Positions 6,960 through 15,840 of a DNA stretch of 39,993 nt are shown in pieces. Every line of letters begins with the position of its first letter. Positions within the stretch are counted from its first letter, which is position 1. The translations under genes were made by a program, and so were the position numbers. The stretch is from the NCBI GenBank assembly GCA_902477915.1, contig CABSJA010000015.1, forward strand, positions 1-39,993, in the 5' to 3' direction. This stretch comes from an uncultured Veillonella sp. Lineage in GTDB: Bacteria; Bacillota; Negativicutes; Veillonellales; Veillonellaceae. Below the pieces are notes generated by a model, which saw nothing but the letters and a program-made list of their open reading frames with translations, was not told the origin of the DNA and did not search any database.

Positions 6960-8174
6960 TTATAAATGATCCCAAGGACCATCACGCAAGTCTTGTTCCC
7001 AATAATACTCAACCTTCATATCACCACGTTTGACCTTATCGAATACCTTAGAACGTGCAGTGCTCATCACATTTTCACTATGCTTACCACCGAAGTACGC
7101 ATATCGAGATTTACCCAATGTATACATAACTGATACATAAGGTTCTACAGAACTAATATTACTTTTACCAAGTCCTAGATCTACAGAAATATGAGGTGTC
7201 ACATTCATTTTTGCACCCACCTTCAGTCCATGTATAGTTTGCCACTTATGTTGGTCAATATAAAACATCTCTGTCGGCTGTTCTCCTGGTGCTTTTGTTT
7301 TCCAATGATATCCTTCTACATAACTAGATAGCCAACGGGCATTCTTATAATCACGTGTATACCGTATATCAAAGCCGTCCAATACATGTTCGTAAGAATA
7401 TCGAGGTGTTGAATGAATACCATCAGGTGGTGTACTAAGGCTATCATGGAAATCTATTGCCCGCGGTACTTGACGTAAAGGCGTATTAAATTGATAAGGG
7501 CCCACCTTTTTTTCTGATAGTCCACGGTATACATTAACACTAATTGTATTTAGTCCAGCCACATATTCTAAGCCTGCACTAACACGAGAAAGTTTATCCT
7601 TAAATGCATAGTCATAGAATACATTAGCGCCGACGTAAGCGTGTTCATGTTTACTAAGGCGACGATAGCCGAGACCAGCAGTACCAACAAGGCCAAGATT
7701 ATCATGTTTTACTACTTCACCTTTATCAATATAATACTGTTGAACATCAGCCAGACTCCCATATGCGTCAGGACCATTCCAATATGCACTAGTGGAAATT
7801 TTTTCGCCACCATTACCATCTAATCGACCTTGTACAAACACCATGGATTTGCTATCTTTACCATATTGTTTTATGGGTTGTAACGTCTCTATAAAATACT
7901 GTGTATTCACTTTCTGCTTAGAGTTATGATTACGATAATGGAATCGTGTATCATAGCTTAGATTATTATCAGTCATTTGTTTATTAGGCATTGCATAATC
8001 ATGATAGGAATCTTCCTGGCTTCCTTTAAAACCAATACCAATATCAGTACGATCCATCCAGCTTGATTGAACTTTTTCTCCATTATCTTTATCTGCTGCT
8101 AATGCGCATGTAGCAAAACTACATGTCAATGCTGTACATACTAAAGATTTGATAATCACCTTTTTACTAACCAT
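6960..8174 (-). CDS. Inverse-autotransporter beta-barrel protein without passenger
   Basis: 404 residues from the ATG at 8174, which follows GGGGAG and starts a typical signal peptide (MVSKKVIIKSLVCTALTCSF ending in ALA). The frame extends 24 codons further upstream, but those codons have no signal-peptide character. The body matches the intimin/invasin-type beta-domain: GLVGTAGLGYRRLSKHEHAY, VGANVFYDYAFKDKLSRVSA and GLEYVAGLNTISVNVYRGLS (about residues 160-225). Alternating-strand segments run to about residue 350. Such domains insert in the outer membrane and export a C-terminal adhesin. Here only ~50 residues follow the barrel, with no Ig-like passenger, and there is no LysM domain. It is either a stand-alone barrel or a truncated adhesin. 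It also indicates a diderm host. Confidence 0.78.
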   Translation of the reverse strand: MVSKKVIIKSLVCTALTCSFATCALAADKDNGEKVQSSWMDRTDIGIGFKGSQEDSYHDYAMPNKQMTDNNLSYDTRFHYRNHNSKQKVNTQYFIETLQPIKQYGKDSKSMVFVQGRLDGNGGEKISTSAYWNGPDAYGSLADVQQYYIDKGEVVKHDNLGLVGTAGLGYRRLSKHEHAYVGANVFYDYAFKDKLSRVSAGLEYVAGLNTISVNVYRGLSEKKVGPYQFNTPLRQVPRAIDFHDSLSTPPDGIHSTPRYSYEHVLDGFDIRYTRDYKNARWLSSYVEGYHWKTKAPGEQPTEMFYIDQHKWQTIHGLKVGAKMNVTPHISVDLGLGKSNISSVEPYVSVMYTLGKSRYAYFGGKHSENVMSTARSKVFDKVKRGDMKVEYYWEQDLRDGPWDHL

Positions 8175-8359
8175 AGTCTCCCCTTCTTTATATGAAATTT
8201 TCATGAAAGATACTTTTATTATATATTCTTTAGTTAGGTAAAGCAATAATATGTCTTATCCACTTTATAGCATATATATTCTCTATAGTTTATTAGTACA
8301 TATATTTGAAAGTTCTACTGTTTTAAGTATTGCTAATTAATAGTTATAGTGAATCGTCT

Positions 8360-8388
8360 TTGACTATGATAAAATAAATATATATTAT
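8360..8388 (+). promoter_or_regulatory. Promoter of the DUF2939-like gene
   Basis: TTGACT (8360-8365), 17-base spacer, TATTAT (8383-8388), about 44 bases before the ATG at 8432. Confidence 0.65.
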
Positions 8389-8431
8389 ATAAATAATAAG
8401 AATGTAATATAAAATACTTTGGAGCAATACA

Positions 8432-9049
8432 ATGAAATCAAAATCACTTATAACTATCTTAATTATTGCTATTGTAGGTGCTTTAGCAGCAGCATGGTAT
8501 TTCATGTGGTACATTCCCCACACACCAGCCTATACGCTAAAAATTATTCATCAAGCCGTGCAAGATAAAGATGCCGATGAGGCTTTACGCCATATAGATA
8601 CAAAATCTATTGTAAAAAATATTTTAGAACGGGAAGGCAATAAATATATAGATACATCTAATCCATTTGGTAAAGCTACTATTGCAGCAGCTAAAACATT
8701 TGGTCCATCTTTAATTGAAGATGTAATGAGAAAATATATCGAAGATCCAGACAGCTTTAAATCTCAGCCGGCTACAACAGATACTAACAATACAGCTCAA
8801 AGTGATGACAACATGTCTATGGTCGATCGGCTTGTAGATGGCCGTCTTTTCAAAGAGCATGATGTAGAGGTTAAAAATATCAAATCTGAAGACGATGGAG
8901 ATACAGCTATCGTAACCGTAACAATACAAAACAACAAAAAGAATATGACAAAAGATATACGAGTTTTGATGCGTCATTTAGGTGATGGCACCTGGGTTAT
9001 TTATGATATTCCAGATATGGAAGACTTATATACAGTAACTCGTAAATAG
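8432..9049 (+). CDS. DUF2939-like membrane-anchored protein
   Basis: 205 residues. An N-terminal hydrophobic helix (residues ~6-28) anchors it in the inner membrane, with the rest probably periplasmic. After the helix, HTPAYTLKIIHQAVQDKDAD and ALRHIDTKSIVKNIL match the DUF2939 pattern (short aromatic turn, then an alternating helix with IDxxxxxxxL). The C-terminal half is beta-rich (DGDTAIVTVTI, IRVLMRHLGDGTWVIYDI), as in NTF2-like or lipoprotein folds. It has its own promoter and a GGAG site before the ATG. Function is unknown. Confidence 0.75.
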   Translation: MKSKSLITILIIAIVGALAAAWYFMWYIPHTPAYTLKIIHQAVQDKDADEALRHIDTKSIVKNILEREGNKYIDTSNPFGKATIAAAKTFGPSLIEDVMRKYIEDPDSFKSQPATTDTNNTAQSDDNMSMVDRLVDGRLFKEHDVEVKNIKSEDDGDTAIVTVTIQNNKKNMTKDIRVLMRHLGDGTWVIYDIPDMEDLYTVTRK

Positions 9050-9058
9050 CTTGTAACA

Positions 9059-9072
9059 AACAATAAACAATA
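9059..9072 (+). repeat. Two copies of heptamer AACAATA
   Basis: Direct tandem AACAATA AACAATA just after the stop of the DUF2939-like gene, with a diverged third unit following. Confidence 0.6.
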
Positions 9073-9098
9073 AGTAATTATTAACTTATACGGAACCT

Positions 9099-9140
9099 AA
9101 AAAGGACAGTAGATACTAACATAGTATTTACTGTCCTTTT
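9099..9140. terminator. Bidirectional terminator after the DUF2939-like gene and the men operon
   Basis: AAAAGGACAGTA (from 9099) pairs with TACTGTCCTTTT (9129-9140) apart from the inner bases, with an inner ATACTA/TAGTAT extension. T-runs follow on both strands. The men operon would end here after crossing the heptamer repeats. Confidence 0.85.
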
Positions 9141-9144
9141 ATCA

Positions 9145-9239
9145 TTATCTATTATCTATTACCTATTACCTATTACGTAATACGCACTAGTTATTAGTTA
9201 TTAGTTATTAGTTATTAGTTATTTGTTATTTGTTATTAT
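9145..9239 (+). repeat. Heptanucleotide tandem repeat region
   Basis: Units with a 7-base period: TTATCTA twice and TTACCTA twice (9145-9172). After an 18-base break (9173-9190) come TTATTAG four times and TTATTTG twice (9191-9232), then a partial unit. The array ends right at the stop of the last men gene. Confidence 0.85.
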
Positions 9240-9242
9240 CTA

Positions 9243-9620
9243 TTACCGATCAAAGTCCACAATGGCTAATGTTACGGTCACTTGTGAGATGAGTCGTTCT
9301 GCATCGTCCTTCATGTCAAAGCGCCATACATGTGAAGTTTTCCCTTTCACCAATAGTGTACCATGGGCTGTTAAAGAGCCTTCACATCGTACAGGGCGCA
9401 AGTGGTTAGCTGTAATAGATTGACCTACGCCAAATTTATCAGCACCAATGAGTTCGTTACTCATCATTCCAGCTGCAATTTCTGCAAAGGCTAGGGTCGC
9501 CCCTCCATTTAGGTAACCTTGCGGTTGCTTATGAAAGTCACCTAAATTCATTTTTGCCACACATGTAGTGTCACTTGTCATATAAGGCTTTTCAATTTGT
9601 AAAGCTTCAATCAAATTCAT
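9243..9620 (-). CDS. menI: Hotdog-fold thioesterase, probable DHNA-CoA thioesterase
   Basis: 125 residues starting MNLIEALQIEKPYM. The ATG at 9620 overlaps the menC stop as ATGA; a frame 7 codons longer has no advantage. The PaaI-like hotdog fold is seen in GYLNGGATLAFAEIAAGMMS (active-site region around residues 41-60) and GQSITANHLRPVRCEGSLTA (substrate-tunnel strand). In this family a Gly/Glu or Asp pair near AFAEIA does the hydrolysis. Its position as last gene of a men operon indicates hydrolysis of 1,4-dihydroxy-2-naphthoyl-CoA, the MenI step. A general acyl-CoA thioesterase is the alternative. Confidence 0.8.
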   Translation of the reverse strand: MNLIEALQIEKPYMTSDTTCVAKMNLGDFHKQPQGYLNGGATLAFAEIAAGMMSNELIGADKFGVGQSITANHLRPVRCEGSLTAHGTLLVKGKTSHVWRFDMKDDAERLISQVTVTLAIVDFDR

Positions 9621-10768
9621 AGTGTTCGTTTCTCCACGCAATACGCTTCTAATCTATCATCAAAAACAGTTACACCTAGCCCATCACCATCAGGTACGTG
9701 CATTACACCATTTTTAAAAGTGAGGTCGGGATAGATGAGGTCTCGTTCAAAGTATCTATTAGAATCCGATAGGTCTCCTGCCATATAGGAATCACCTAGT
9801 GCAGCTAGTTGAGCATGGAGCATTTTAGAAACGCCAGACTCTACCATGCTGCCAATCCAATACGGAATATGACTTTCTCTACAAAGATTAATAGCTGCCT
9901 TTGTTGGCACAAGACCGCCCATACGCCCTACTTTTATATTAAGTACGTCAATTAGGCCATATTCAATAGCATAGGATAAATCATCATAGCCTAATATAGA
10001 TTCATCTAAACAGATAGGTGTTTCAATATTCCAATCATCATTGTTAAGACGTTCCCACTTCCATTCCTTATAGGATTGGAGTGTCGTCAAGGCAAAAGGC
10101 TCTTCTATACAAGCTAGCTTCAAATCATTAAATTGCCGAACCTTATTGATGTCATCATAGGAATAGCTTTGGTTCGCATCAGCAGCTAAGACTAAATTGG
10201 GATACTGCTTGCGGACGAGAGATACTCGTTCATAGCCATCTGTGGGGTTCACCTTTAACTTAATGCGCTTACACCCATTTTCCACATGAGTTTCTACTGT
10301 ATCTAATAATTGTTCTATTGGTAGGTCCCCGATAACAACGCCACTTTCAATGGTATCTTGTAATGGCTGCCCCATAATATAAGAAACAGAATTTACACCC
10401 AGCCTCTCACAATGAAGATTGATAAGGGCATTCTCTACAGCAGCAATGGTCATCGGCATATGATCTCGATTGAGCCAGAATTGCAGCTGACGTACATAGG
10501 TCATAAGCGGTTTAGGCCGTATCAAGCGGAGATTAAATATATAATCATCCACCAATTTTTTCCAACAGGTATCTACAGTTTCCGCCGTATAGAATGGGTC
10601 TGTGAAAGCCACACATTCCCCATAGCCAACATAACCTTGTTGGTCCTCAATGCGGATTACAATGGTTTCTCGTTCTTTTACCTCACCCTTGGCGGTTTTA
10701 AAATTAAACTTCAACGGTAGTTTAAGGCGATATGTAGTTATACTTTTAAAATTTAAAATATCATTCAT
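9617..10768 (-). CDS. menC: o-Succinylbenzoate synthase
   Basis: 383 residues, enolase-superfamily enzyme that dehydrates SHCHC to o-succinylbenzoate. The N-terminal capping domain carries GYVGYGECVAF. The barrel has the catalytic Lys in RIKLKV (about residue 165), metal ligands in ADANQSY, CIEEPF and CLDES, and the second Lys in NIKVGRMGG. All are intact. The length fits the Firmicute MenC family (about 370-385). It lies 7 bases after menE and overlaps menI by four bases, so it is translated within the men operon. Cytosolic. Confidence 0.93.
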   Translation of the reverse strand: MNDILNFKSITTYRLKLPLKFNFKTAKGEVKERETIVIRIEDQQGYVGYGECVAFTDPFYTAETVDTCWKKLVDDYIFNLRLIRPKPLMTYVRQLQFWLNRDHMPMTIAAVENALINLHCERLGVNSVSYIMGQPLQDTIESGVVIGDLPIEQLLDTVETHVENGCKRIKLKVNPTDGYERVSLVRKQYPNLVLAADANQSYSYDDINKVRQFNDLKLACIEEPFALTTLQSYKEWKWERLNNDDWNIETPICLDESILGYDDLSYAIEYGLIDVLNIKVGRMGGLVPTKAAINLCRESHIPYWIGSMVESGVSKMLHAQLAALGDSYMAGDLSDSNRYFERDLIYPDLTFKNGVMHVPDGDGLGVTVFDDRLEAYCVEKRTL

Positions 10769-10775
10769 AGACGCC

Positions 10776-12161
10776 TCAATCTTCTAAACGCAGTTCATTA
10801 CGCACAATTTTACCGGTCCCATTACGGGGCAATGCAGGTAAAATTCTTACATACTTAGGGATTTTATACTTAGCCAAGGAAGAAGTCATAAAGGATAGAA
10901 TCTCATCGGCCGACATACTTTCACCACCATGAAAGGCTACAAATAGCGCTGGCACTTGCCCCCATTTAGGATCAGATACAGGTATTACGGCACATTCCTT
11001 CACCGCTGTCAATGTATAGACTAGGTCCTCTAGCTCCTTCGGATAAATGTTTTCACCACCAGAGATAATAAGGTCTTTGCGGCGATTCAGAATATATACA
11101 AAGCCATCTTCATCGACATAGCCAATATCATCTGTATTAAGATCACCGTTGATAGGTTCCTTGTCGATATACCCAGTCATAACCATAGGGCCGGTCAAAT
11201 GGATTTCCCCCACTCCATCCGCATCAGGATTATCGATGCGAACCTGCATACCAGGTAATGGTTTACCTACAGAATCTCGTTTATGAGGGTAATCCAATAC
11301 AGAGAAGGTCACACTTTGACTAAAGGTTTCAGTCATGCCATAGGTCTTATAAATTGGCAATAATTTCTTCTCACAAGCATCGATTAAGGCCATCGGAATG
11401 AACTCGCCGCCAAGCAAAATCACTCGTAATGTATGATGTGTAATCTTCGGTTCTAATTGAGTCAAAATAGTAGGCACGAGAGACATCATATTAATTTTCT
11501 CGGTTTCAATGAGTTCTAAAACCTTTGCCTCATCGTATTTAGGCAATATAGTGATAGCCGTTCCATTATAAAGTGATCGCATCAAAATAGATAATCCACT
11601 GACATGAAATAGCGGTAATACCATAAGCCAATTATCTTGTTCGGCTTTACCAAGCACCTCTTGAGACGCTTGCACATGAGCTCTAATTTGCCCCCATCGA
11701 AGTGGTACGGATTTAAACTGACCTGTTGTAGCACTAGTGTTCATAATGGCCGCAATGTCTGCATCATCAAATTTCCAATCAAAAGTGTCCTCTAAATTCA
11801 GATTAGACAGAATGGATTCTAGCGGTTCAAACTCAATGGCACGTAGTGAGCTAGTCAGTTGATTACGCCGTTCTTTACTATGTAATACGGTAGTAATCCC
11901 TAATTGTTTCAATTGGTTTTCTATCTCATTGGGCTTAAGATGTACATTCAGCAGCAATACCTCTTTATGAGCTAGCATAGCTGCCAGTACATAAATCGCC
12001 ATAGTAACAGAGTTGTCCGATAAAATAGCTACACGGGAGCTTTCAAGATGTATCAATTCACTAGCCACATGAAGCACACCGCCATATATATCGTTATAGG
12101 TATATTCATTCATACATATGCGATCAGGATAGTGCTGTGCACCATACCGTAACCATTCCAT
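10776..12161 (-). CDS. menE: o-Succinylbenzoate-CoA ligase
   Basis: 461 residues of the ANL adenylate-forming family; it activates o-succinylbenzoate with ATP and CoA. Visible motifs are the P-loop-like MNTSATTGQFKSVPL, A5 KTYGMTET, and A7/A8 TDDIGYVDEDGF with RRKDLIISGGENIYPKELED. The C-terminal catalytic Lys is in RNGTGKIVRNEL. The A3 motif reads SATTG where most family members have SGTTG, an odd substitution in the phosphate-binding loop. The gene starts 145 bases after menB, a gap holding a hairpin and a short heptamer repeat. It is followed closely by menC. Identity rests on both sequence and operon position. Confidence 0.92.
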   Translation of the reverse strand: MEWLRYGAQHYPDRICMNEYTYNDIYGGVLHVASELIHLESSRVAILSDNSVTMAIYVLAAMLAHKEVLLLNVHLKPNEIENQLKQLGITTVLHSKERRNQLTSSLRAIEFEPLESILSNLNLEDTFDWKFDDADIAAIMNTSATTGQFKSVPLRWGQIRAHVQASQEVLGKAEQDNWLMVLPLFHVSGLSILMRSLYNGTAITILPKYDEAKVLELIETEKINMMSLVPTILTQLEPKITHHTLRVILLGGEFIPMALIDACEKKLLPIYKTYGMTETFSQSVTFSVLDYPHKRDSVGKPLPGMQVRIDNPDADGVGEIHLTGPMVMTGYIDKEPINGDLNTDDIGYVDEDGFVYILNRRKDLIISGGENIYPKELEDLVYTLTAVKECAVIPVSDPKWGQVPALFVAFHGGESMSADEILSFMTSSLAKYKIPKYVRILPALPRNGTGKIVRNELRLED

Positions 12162-12192
12162 CGTCTCACCTCGTATCTAAAGATAATGCCTT

Positions 12193-12213
12193 ATGATTAA
12201 TGATTAATAACTA
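12193..12213 (+). repeat. Short heptamer repeat in the menB-menE gap
   Basis: ATGATTA, ATGATTA, ATAACTA in tandem: three 7-base units, the last diverged. The period is the same as in the array at 9145-9239. Confidence 0.55.
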
Positions 12214-12230
12214 AAGATATTACAAGAAAG

Positions 12231-12249
12231 GCGCCTCATATAGAGGCGC
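12231..12249 (-). other. Hairpin between menB and menE
   Basis: GCGCCTC (12231-12237), ATATA, GAGGCGC (12243-12249), a GC-rich 7-bp stem. On the minus strand it is followed by CTTTCTTG, a weak T-tail. It may be a partial terminator or an mRNA processing or stability element setting the menB/menE ratio. Confidence 0.6.
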
Positions 12250-12306
12250 ACTTGTCGTTTTTACAATACATCCCATTCCTAGTAATAGACTGGTACTACG
12301 TTCTGA

Positions 12307-13149
12307 TTAAGGGAATTTAGGGAATTGTTTAAAGTTTGGTTTGCGTTTTTCTTTAAATGCGTCACGACCTTCTTTTGCTTCATCGATTGTGTAGTACATC
12401 AATGTTGCATCGCCTGCAAATTGTTGTAAACCTGCAAGACCGTCTGTGTCGGCGTTGAAGGCACCTTTTAACATGCGTAATGCCATTGGGGACAATTCAA
12501 GAATTTCGTTACACCATTGAACTGTTTCTTCTTCCAATTTGTCGAATGGTACAACACAGTTAACCATACCCATTTCATAGGCTTGAGCAGCTGTGTATTG
12601 ACGGCAAAGGAACCATACTTCGCGAGCGCGTTTATGACCGATCATGCGAGCCAAGTAACCTGCACCGTAACCAGCATCGAAGGAACCTACACGAGGACCA
12701 GTTTGACCAAATTTAGCATTTTCAGAAGCGATGGTAAGGTCACATACGATATGCAATACATGGCCGCCACCGATAGCAAAACCGTTAACCATAGCGATGA
12801 CAGGTTTTGGGATAACGCGAATCAAACGTTGCAAATCAAGAACGTTCAAACGAGGAACATTATCTTCGCCTACATAACCACCATGACCGCGTACGCTTTG
12901 GTCACCACCGGAGCAGAATGCTTCTTTATCTTCACCTTGACCGTGGTTTGCACCAGTCAATACGATTACGCCTACTTCGTTATCTTCACGAGCTACTGTG
13001 AAAGCATCGATTAATTCCATAACAGTTTTAGGACGGAACGCGTTACGTACCTGTGGGCGATTAATAGTAATCTTTGCAATGCCATTATATGTTTCGTAAA
13101 TTACATCTTCATAATTACGATCCAATACTTTCCAATCAAATTTGCTCAT
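12307..13149 (-). CDS. menB: 1,4-Dihydroxy-2-naphthoyl-CoA synthase
   Basis: 280 residues, crotonase fold; it cyclises o-succinylbenzoyl-CoA to DHNA-CoA. Oxyanion-hole loops are visible in FCSGGDQSVRGHGGY and NGFAIGGGHVL. The signature KFGQTGPRVGSFDAGYG has Gly after QT, the form of MenB that uses bound bicarbonate as base, rather than the QTDADVGSFD form carrying its own Asp. The C-terminal EGRDAFKEKRKPNF is standard. It lies four bases after menH in the operon. Cytosolic hexamer by family. Confidence 0.95.
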   Translation of the reverse strand: MSKFDWKVLDRNYEDVIYETYNGIAKITINRPQVRNAFRPKTVMELIDAFTVAREDNEVGVIVLTGANHGQGEDKEAFCSGGDQSVRGHGGYVGEDNVPRLNVLDLQRLIRVIPKPVIAMVNGFAIGGGHVLHIVCDLTIASENAKFGQTGPRVGSFDAGYGAGYLARMIGHKRAREVWFLCRQYTAAQAYEMGMVNCVVPFDKLEEETVQWCNEILELSPMALRMLKGAFNADTDGLAGLQQFAGDATLMYYTIDEAKEGRDAFKEKRKPNFKQFPKFP

Positions 13150-13153
13150 GGAC

Positions 13154-14014
13154 TTAACCTTTCTTGTGTAAAAAATCTAATACCGCTTGTTCAAAGGCCT
13201 GCGGTTTTTCTATATGTACATTATGTCCCGCCCCTTCGACGATGACATGTTTAAAGTTTGGCAACTTGCCAAATACATCTCTTCCTATTGTAGTATATTT
13301 TGTATCTAATGCGCCACTCACATATAGGCCTTTACATGATAATTTTTCTAACTGATCACCGACATAGGTCATAACACCTTGGCCGGACCCACGAAGGGTA
13401 CACGCTAATGCGTACGGACTATTATGGGCACGACGTAAATGAATTAATTCAGTGACCGCGGGTAAAAGCTGCTTTTGACTTTCAAAAATAGGAGCCTCCG
13501 CCCAACGGGAAGCAAACCAAGAACCATCGTTATGTTCGATTTGGTGAGCTAATTCTTCATCGGCCTTGCGTCGTTCTGCTCGTTCAGCCTCCGAAGCAAT
13601 TCCTACAGAGCCACTTTCAATGATAAGCCCTTTGATTTCACTTTCATATTCCAAAGCATAGGAAAGCGCAATACGGGCCCCCATGGAATAGCCCATGAGG
13701 TAATAGCTGTTGCCAACCATATGATAAATAACCGTATGCAAGTCCTCTATCATTTGAGGGATTGTGTAAGCCTGTTCCTCGTCAGGAATATCTGAATCAC
13801 CATGACCTATCAAATCGATACGGACCAATCGATATCCAGGCAGATTAATAGCGTCCCAAGTGTAGCTCGATTCGGAGAAACCGTGGAGGCACACGATAGG
13901 TTCCCCATCGCCAACTACAGTCAAACCGTAGCGGTATTCCCCTAAGTCAAAGTACATGCGCTGAGCTGGATTGCATAAAGCATTATCTACAATACTGCAA
14001 AAATACTGACTCAT
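13154..14014 (-). CDS. menH: SHCHC synthase (alpha/beta hydrolase)
   Basis: 286 residues. Alpha/beta-hydrolase fold with the oxyanion region VCLHGFSESSYTW. The nucleophile Ser is in LMGYSMGARIALSYA (about residue 125), the acid Asp in YVSGALDTKY and the His in EGAGHNVHIEKP. MenH eliminates pyruvate from SEPHCHC to give SHCHC. The ATG overlaps the menD stop as ATGA, so translation is coupled. It is slightly longer than many MenH proteins because of about 18 residues before the fold begins; an internal ATG at residue 19 lacks the overlap and is less likely. Confidence 0.88.
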   Translation of the reverse strand: MSQYFCSIVDNALCNPAQRMYFDLGEYRYGLTVVGDGEPIVCLHGFSESSYTWDAINLPGYRLVRIDLIGHGDSDIPDEEQAYTIPQMIEDLHTVIYHMVGNSYYLMGYSMGARIALSYALEYESEIKGLIIESGSVGIASEAERAERRKADEELAHQIEHNDGSWFASRWAEAPIFESQKQLLPAVTELIHLRRAHNSPYALACTLRGSGQGVMTYVGDQLEKLSCKGLYVSGALDTKYTTIGRDVFGKLPNFKHVIVEGAGHNVHIEKPQAFEQAVLDFLHKKG

Positions 14015-15801
14015 AGTAATGCCTCCATATCAACTGAAACCTTTGTATATTTCTTATGCAATTCTCTGCTATATTCCCTATTTGTAGGAATTTCAATGAT
14101 ATGAACACCTGTTTCTTGTCCAACATTAGCCAATACAGAACTCAACTCATCGGGGCTGGAGATTTTAGTATAGCCACAACCATAGAGTTTTGCAGCCCCA
14201 CTGTAATCTAAACCTTGTGATGTAGAGAACAAGTAGTCAAAATGCTTTGTCCCCTTTTGAGGTAAGTATTCAAAAATACCGCCGCCATCATTATTATGCA
14301 AAATAATAGTTAAGTTTAAATTATGGGTTTTCGCTACCGCCAAGCCATTCAAATCATGGAACAAGGATAAATCCCCTGTTACTAGATACGTAGGTTTACC
14401 ATTTGTTGCCAGTCCTAGAGCCGTAGAAATAGTGCCATCAATACCATTGACACCTCGATTACCGTAAAGAACCGCCTTAGATTCTCCACTGAACCAGAAG
14501 TAATCAAAATCGCGAATCGTCATACTATTGGCAACAAAAACTTGTCCATCTTCAGGGATCTGTTTTTGTAGCTCCCGTATGGTTCGGCCTTCAAAGCAAT
14601 GAGGCTCATCGATAACTGTACTTAGTTGCTTTTTGCCCTCTTGATCTAATCGTTGCCATATTTTTAAGTACTCATCAGAGTTATTGTTTTTTCCATACAA
14701 ATGGGTAAAAACATCAATGCAAGCTTGTACATGCATGGTAGTTTTACCTGTTGGATTCATGGAGTCCATCGTAGGATTTACCTCAATATACTCCACATCA
14801 GTCCAGCTAGCAATCATCTGTTGTACACGTTTCGATACAACAATTTGACCAAACTGAATCACACAGTCTGGTTTTAGCTCACGCCAAAGAGCTTGCCCTG
14901 CTAATAATGCATCATACGTAGAGATAACAACATTACTAGCATCGACACACTCCTTACCCCTTTGATTATCCGCCGAGTTATAACGTCGTCTTACATTAGA
15001 CAACGGATCAGCCAAAATAGGGGCTTGTAAAGCCTCCCCAAAGGAACAAATCGTATTAGCTTCATCTATATCAATCTGTGGGCCTGCTAGGATAAGTATG
15101 CGCTCATATCTTTCAAGTAAATCATTAATCTCGTTTGTACCATCATTTCCATGAGCAATATCAACTTCATTATTAATATGAGTCAAATTATTTCTATTAT
15201 CACAGCCAAACTCACTACTATAGTTTGGTTTAACCACTTTAAAGGAACTGCGACCAGCCTCAAAATGGTTACGGCTCAATTCTGGCACCAATGGTTCAAA
15301 GAGAGGCACATTAATATGGACTGGCCCTTTTTTCGTATCCATCGCTTTCATATACGCTTTACGAGCTACTTGGCGAGGATATGTATAGTAATGAGATTCT
15401 TGAGGCACTGCTAATTCTTCATAGTAGTTTACAGCTGTGCCAAAGATTTTGTGTTGATCTACAGTCTGAGGAGCCCCTACATGCAATAATGTATGAGGTC
15501 TATCAGCAGATAGTACAATGAGCGGTACCCCGCTATATTGAGCTTCCAAAACAGCTGGCAAATAATGGGCCACAGCAGAACCTGAGGTACATACGAGTAC
15601 AGTTGGTTCCTTATGAGCCTTTGCAATGCCAAGAGCCATAAAACTAGCAGAGCGCTCATCTATATTCATATAGGTTTCAAATCCTTCATGCTCCTTGAAC
15701 AGCATGGCCATCGTCGTAGAACGAGAACCAGGGCTAAACACTGCATGACGGACGCCGAGTTGGTAGAACTCGTCTACCAAGGCAGCAATATATTCATTCA
15801 T
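14011..15801 (-). CDS. menD: SEPHCHC synthase, thiamine-diphosphate enzyme
   Basis: 596 residues from the ATG at 15801, preceded by AAAGGGA; a TTG five codons upstream lies in that site and is rejected. MenD adds the succinic semialdehyde unit from 2-oxoglutarate to isochorismate. The N-terminal domain shows FSPGSRSTTMAM and ERSASFMALGIAKA. The ThDP/metal-binding segment is GDLSLFHDLNGL through NNDGGGIFEYL near residues 445-480. The length fits MenD (about 560-600). It is the second gene of the men operon, 39 bases after menF and overlapping menH by four bases. Confidence 0.95.
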   Translation of the reverse strand: MNEYIAALVDEFYQLGVRHAVFSPGSRSTTMAMLFKEHEGFETYMNIDERSASFMALGIAKAHKEPTVLVCTSGSAVAHYLPAVLEAQYSGVPLIVLSADRPHTLLHVGAPQTVDQHKIFGTAVNYYEELAVPQESHYYTYPRQVARKAYMKAMDTKKGPVHINVPLFEPLVPELSRNHFEAGRSSFKVVKPNYSSEFGCDNRNNLTHINNEVDIAHGNDGTNEINDLLERYERILILAGPQIDIDEANTICSFGEALQAPILADPLSNVRRRYNSADNQRGKECVDASNVVISTYDALLAGQALWRELKPDCVIQFGQIVVSKRVQQMIASWTDVEYIEVNPTMDSMNPTGKTTMHVQACIDVFTHLYGKNNNSDEYLKIWQRLDQEGKKQLSTVIDEPHCFEGRTIRELQKQIPEDGQVFVANSMTIRDFDYFWFSGESKAVLYGNRGVNGIDGTISTALGLATNGKPTYLVTGDLSLFHDLNGLAVAKTHNLNLTIILHNNDGGGIFEYLPQKGTKHFDYLFSTSQGLDYSGAAKLYGCGYTKISSPDELSSVLANVGQETGVHIIEIPTNREYSRELHKKYTKVSVDMEALL

Positions 15802-15840
15802 TATATTCCCTTTCAAACACCCCTAGAGGTACGGAAACAA

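Noticed and set aside
9145..9239. CRISPR array
   Set aside because: The repeats are contiguous 7-base units without spacers, and no cas genes are present.
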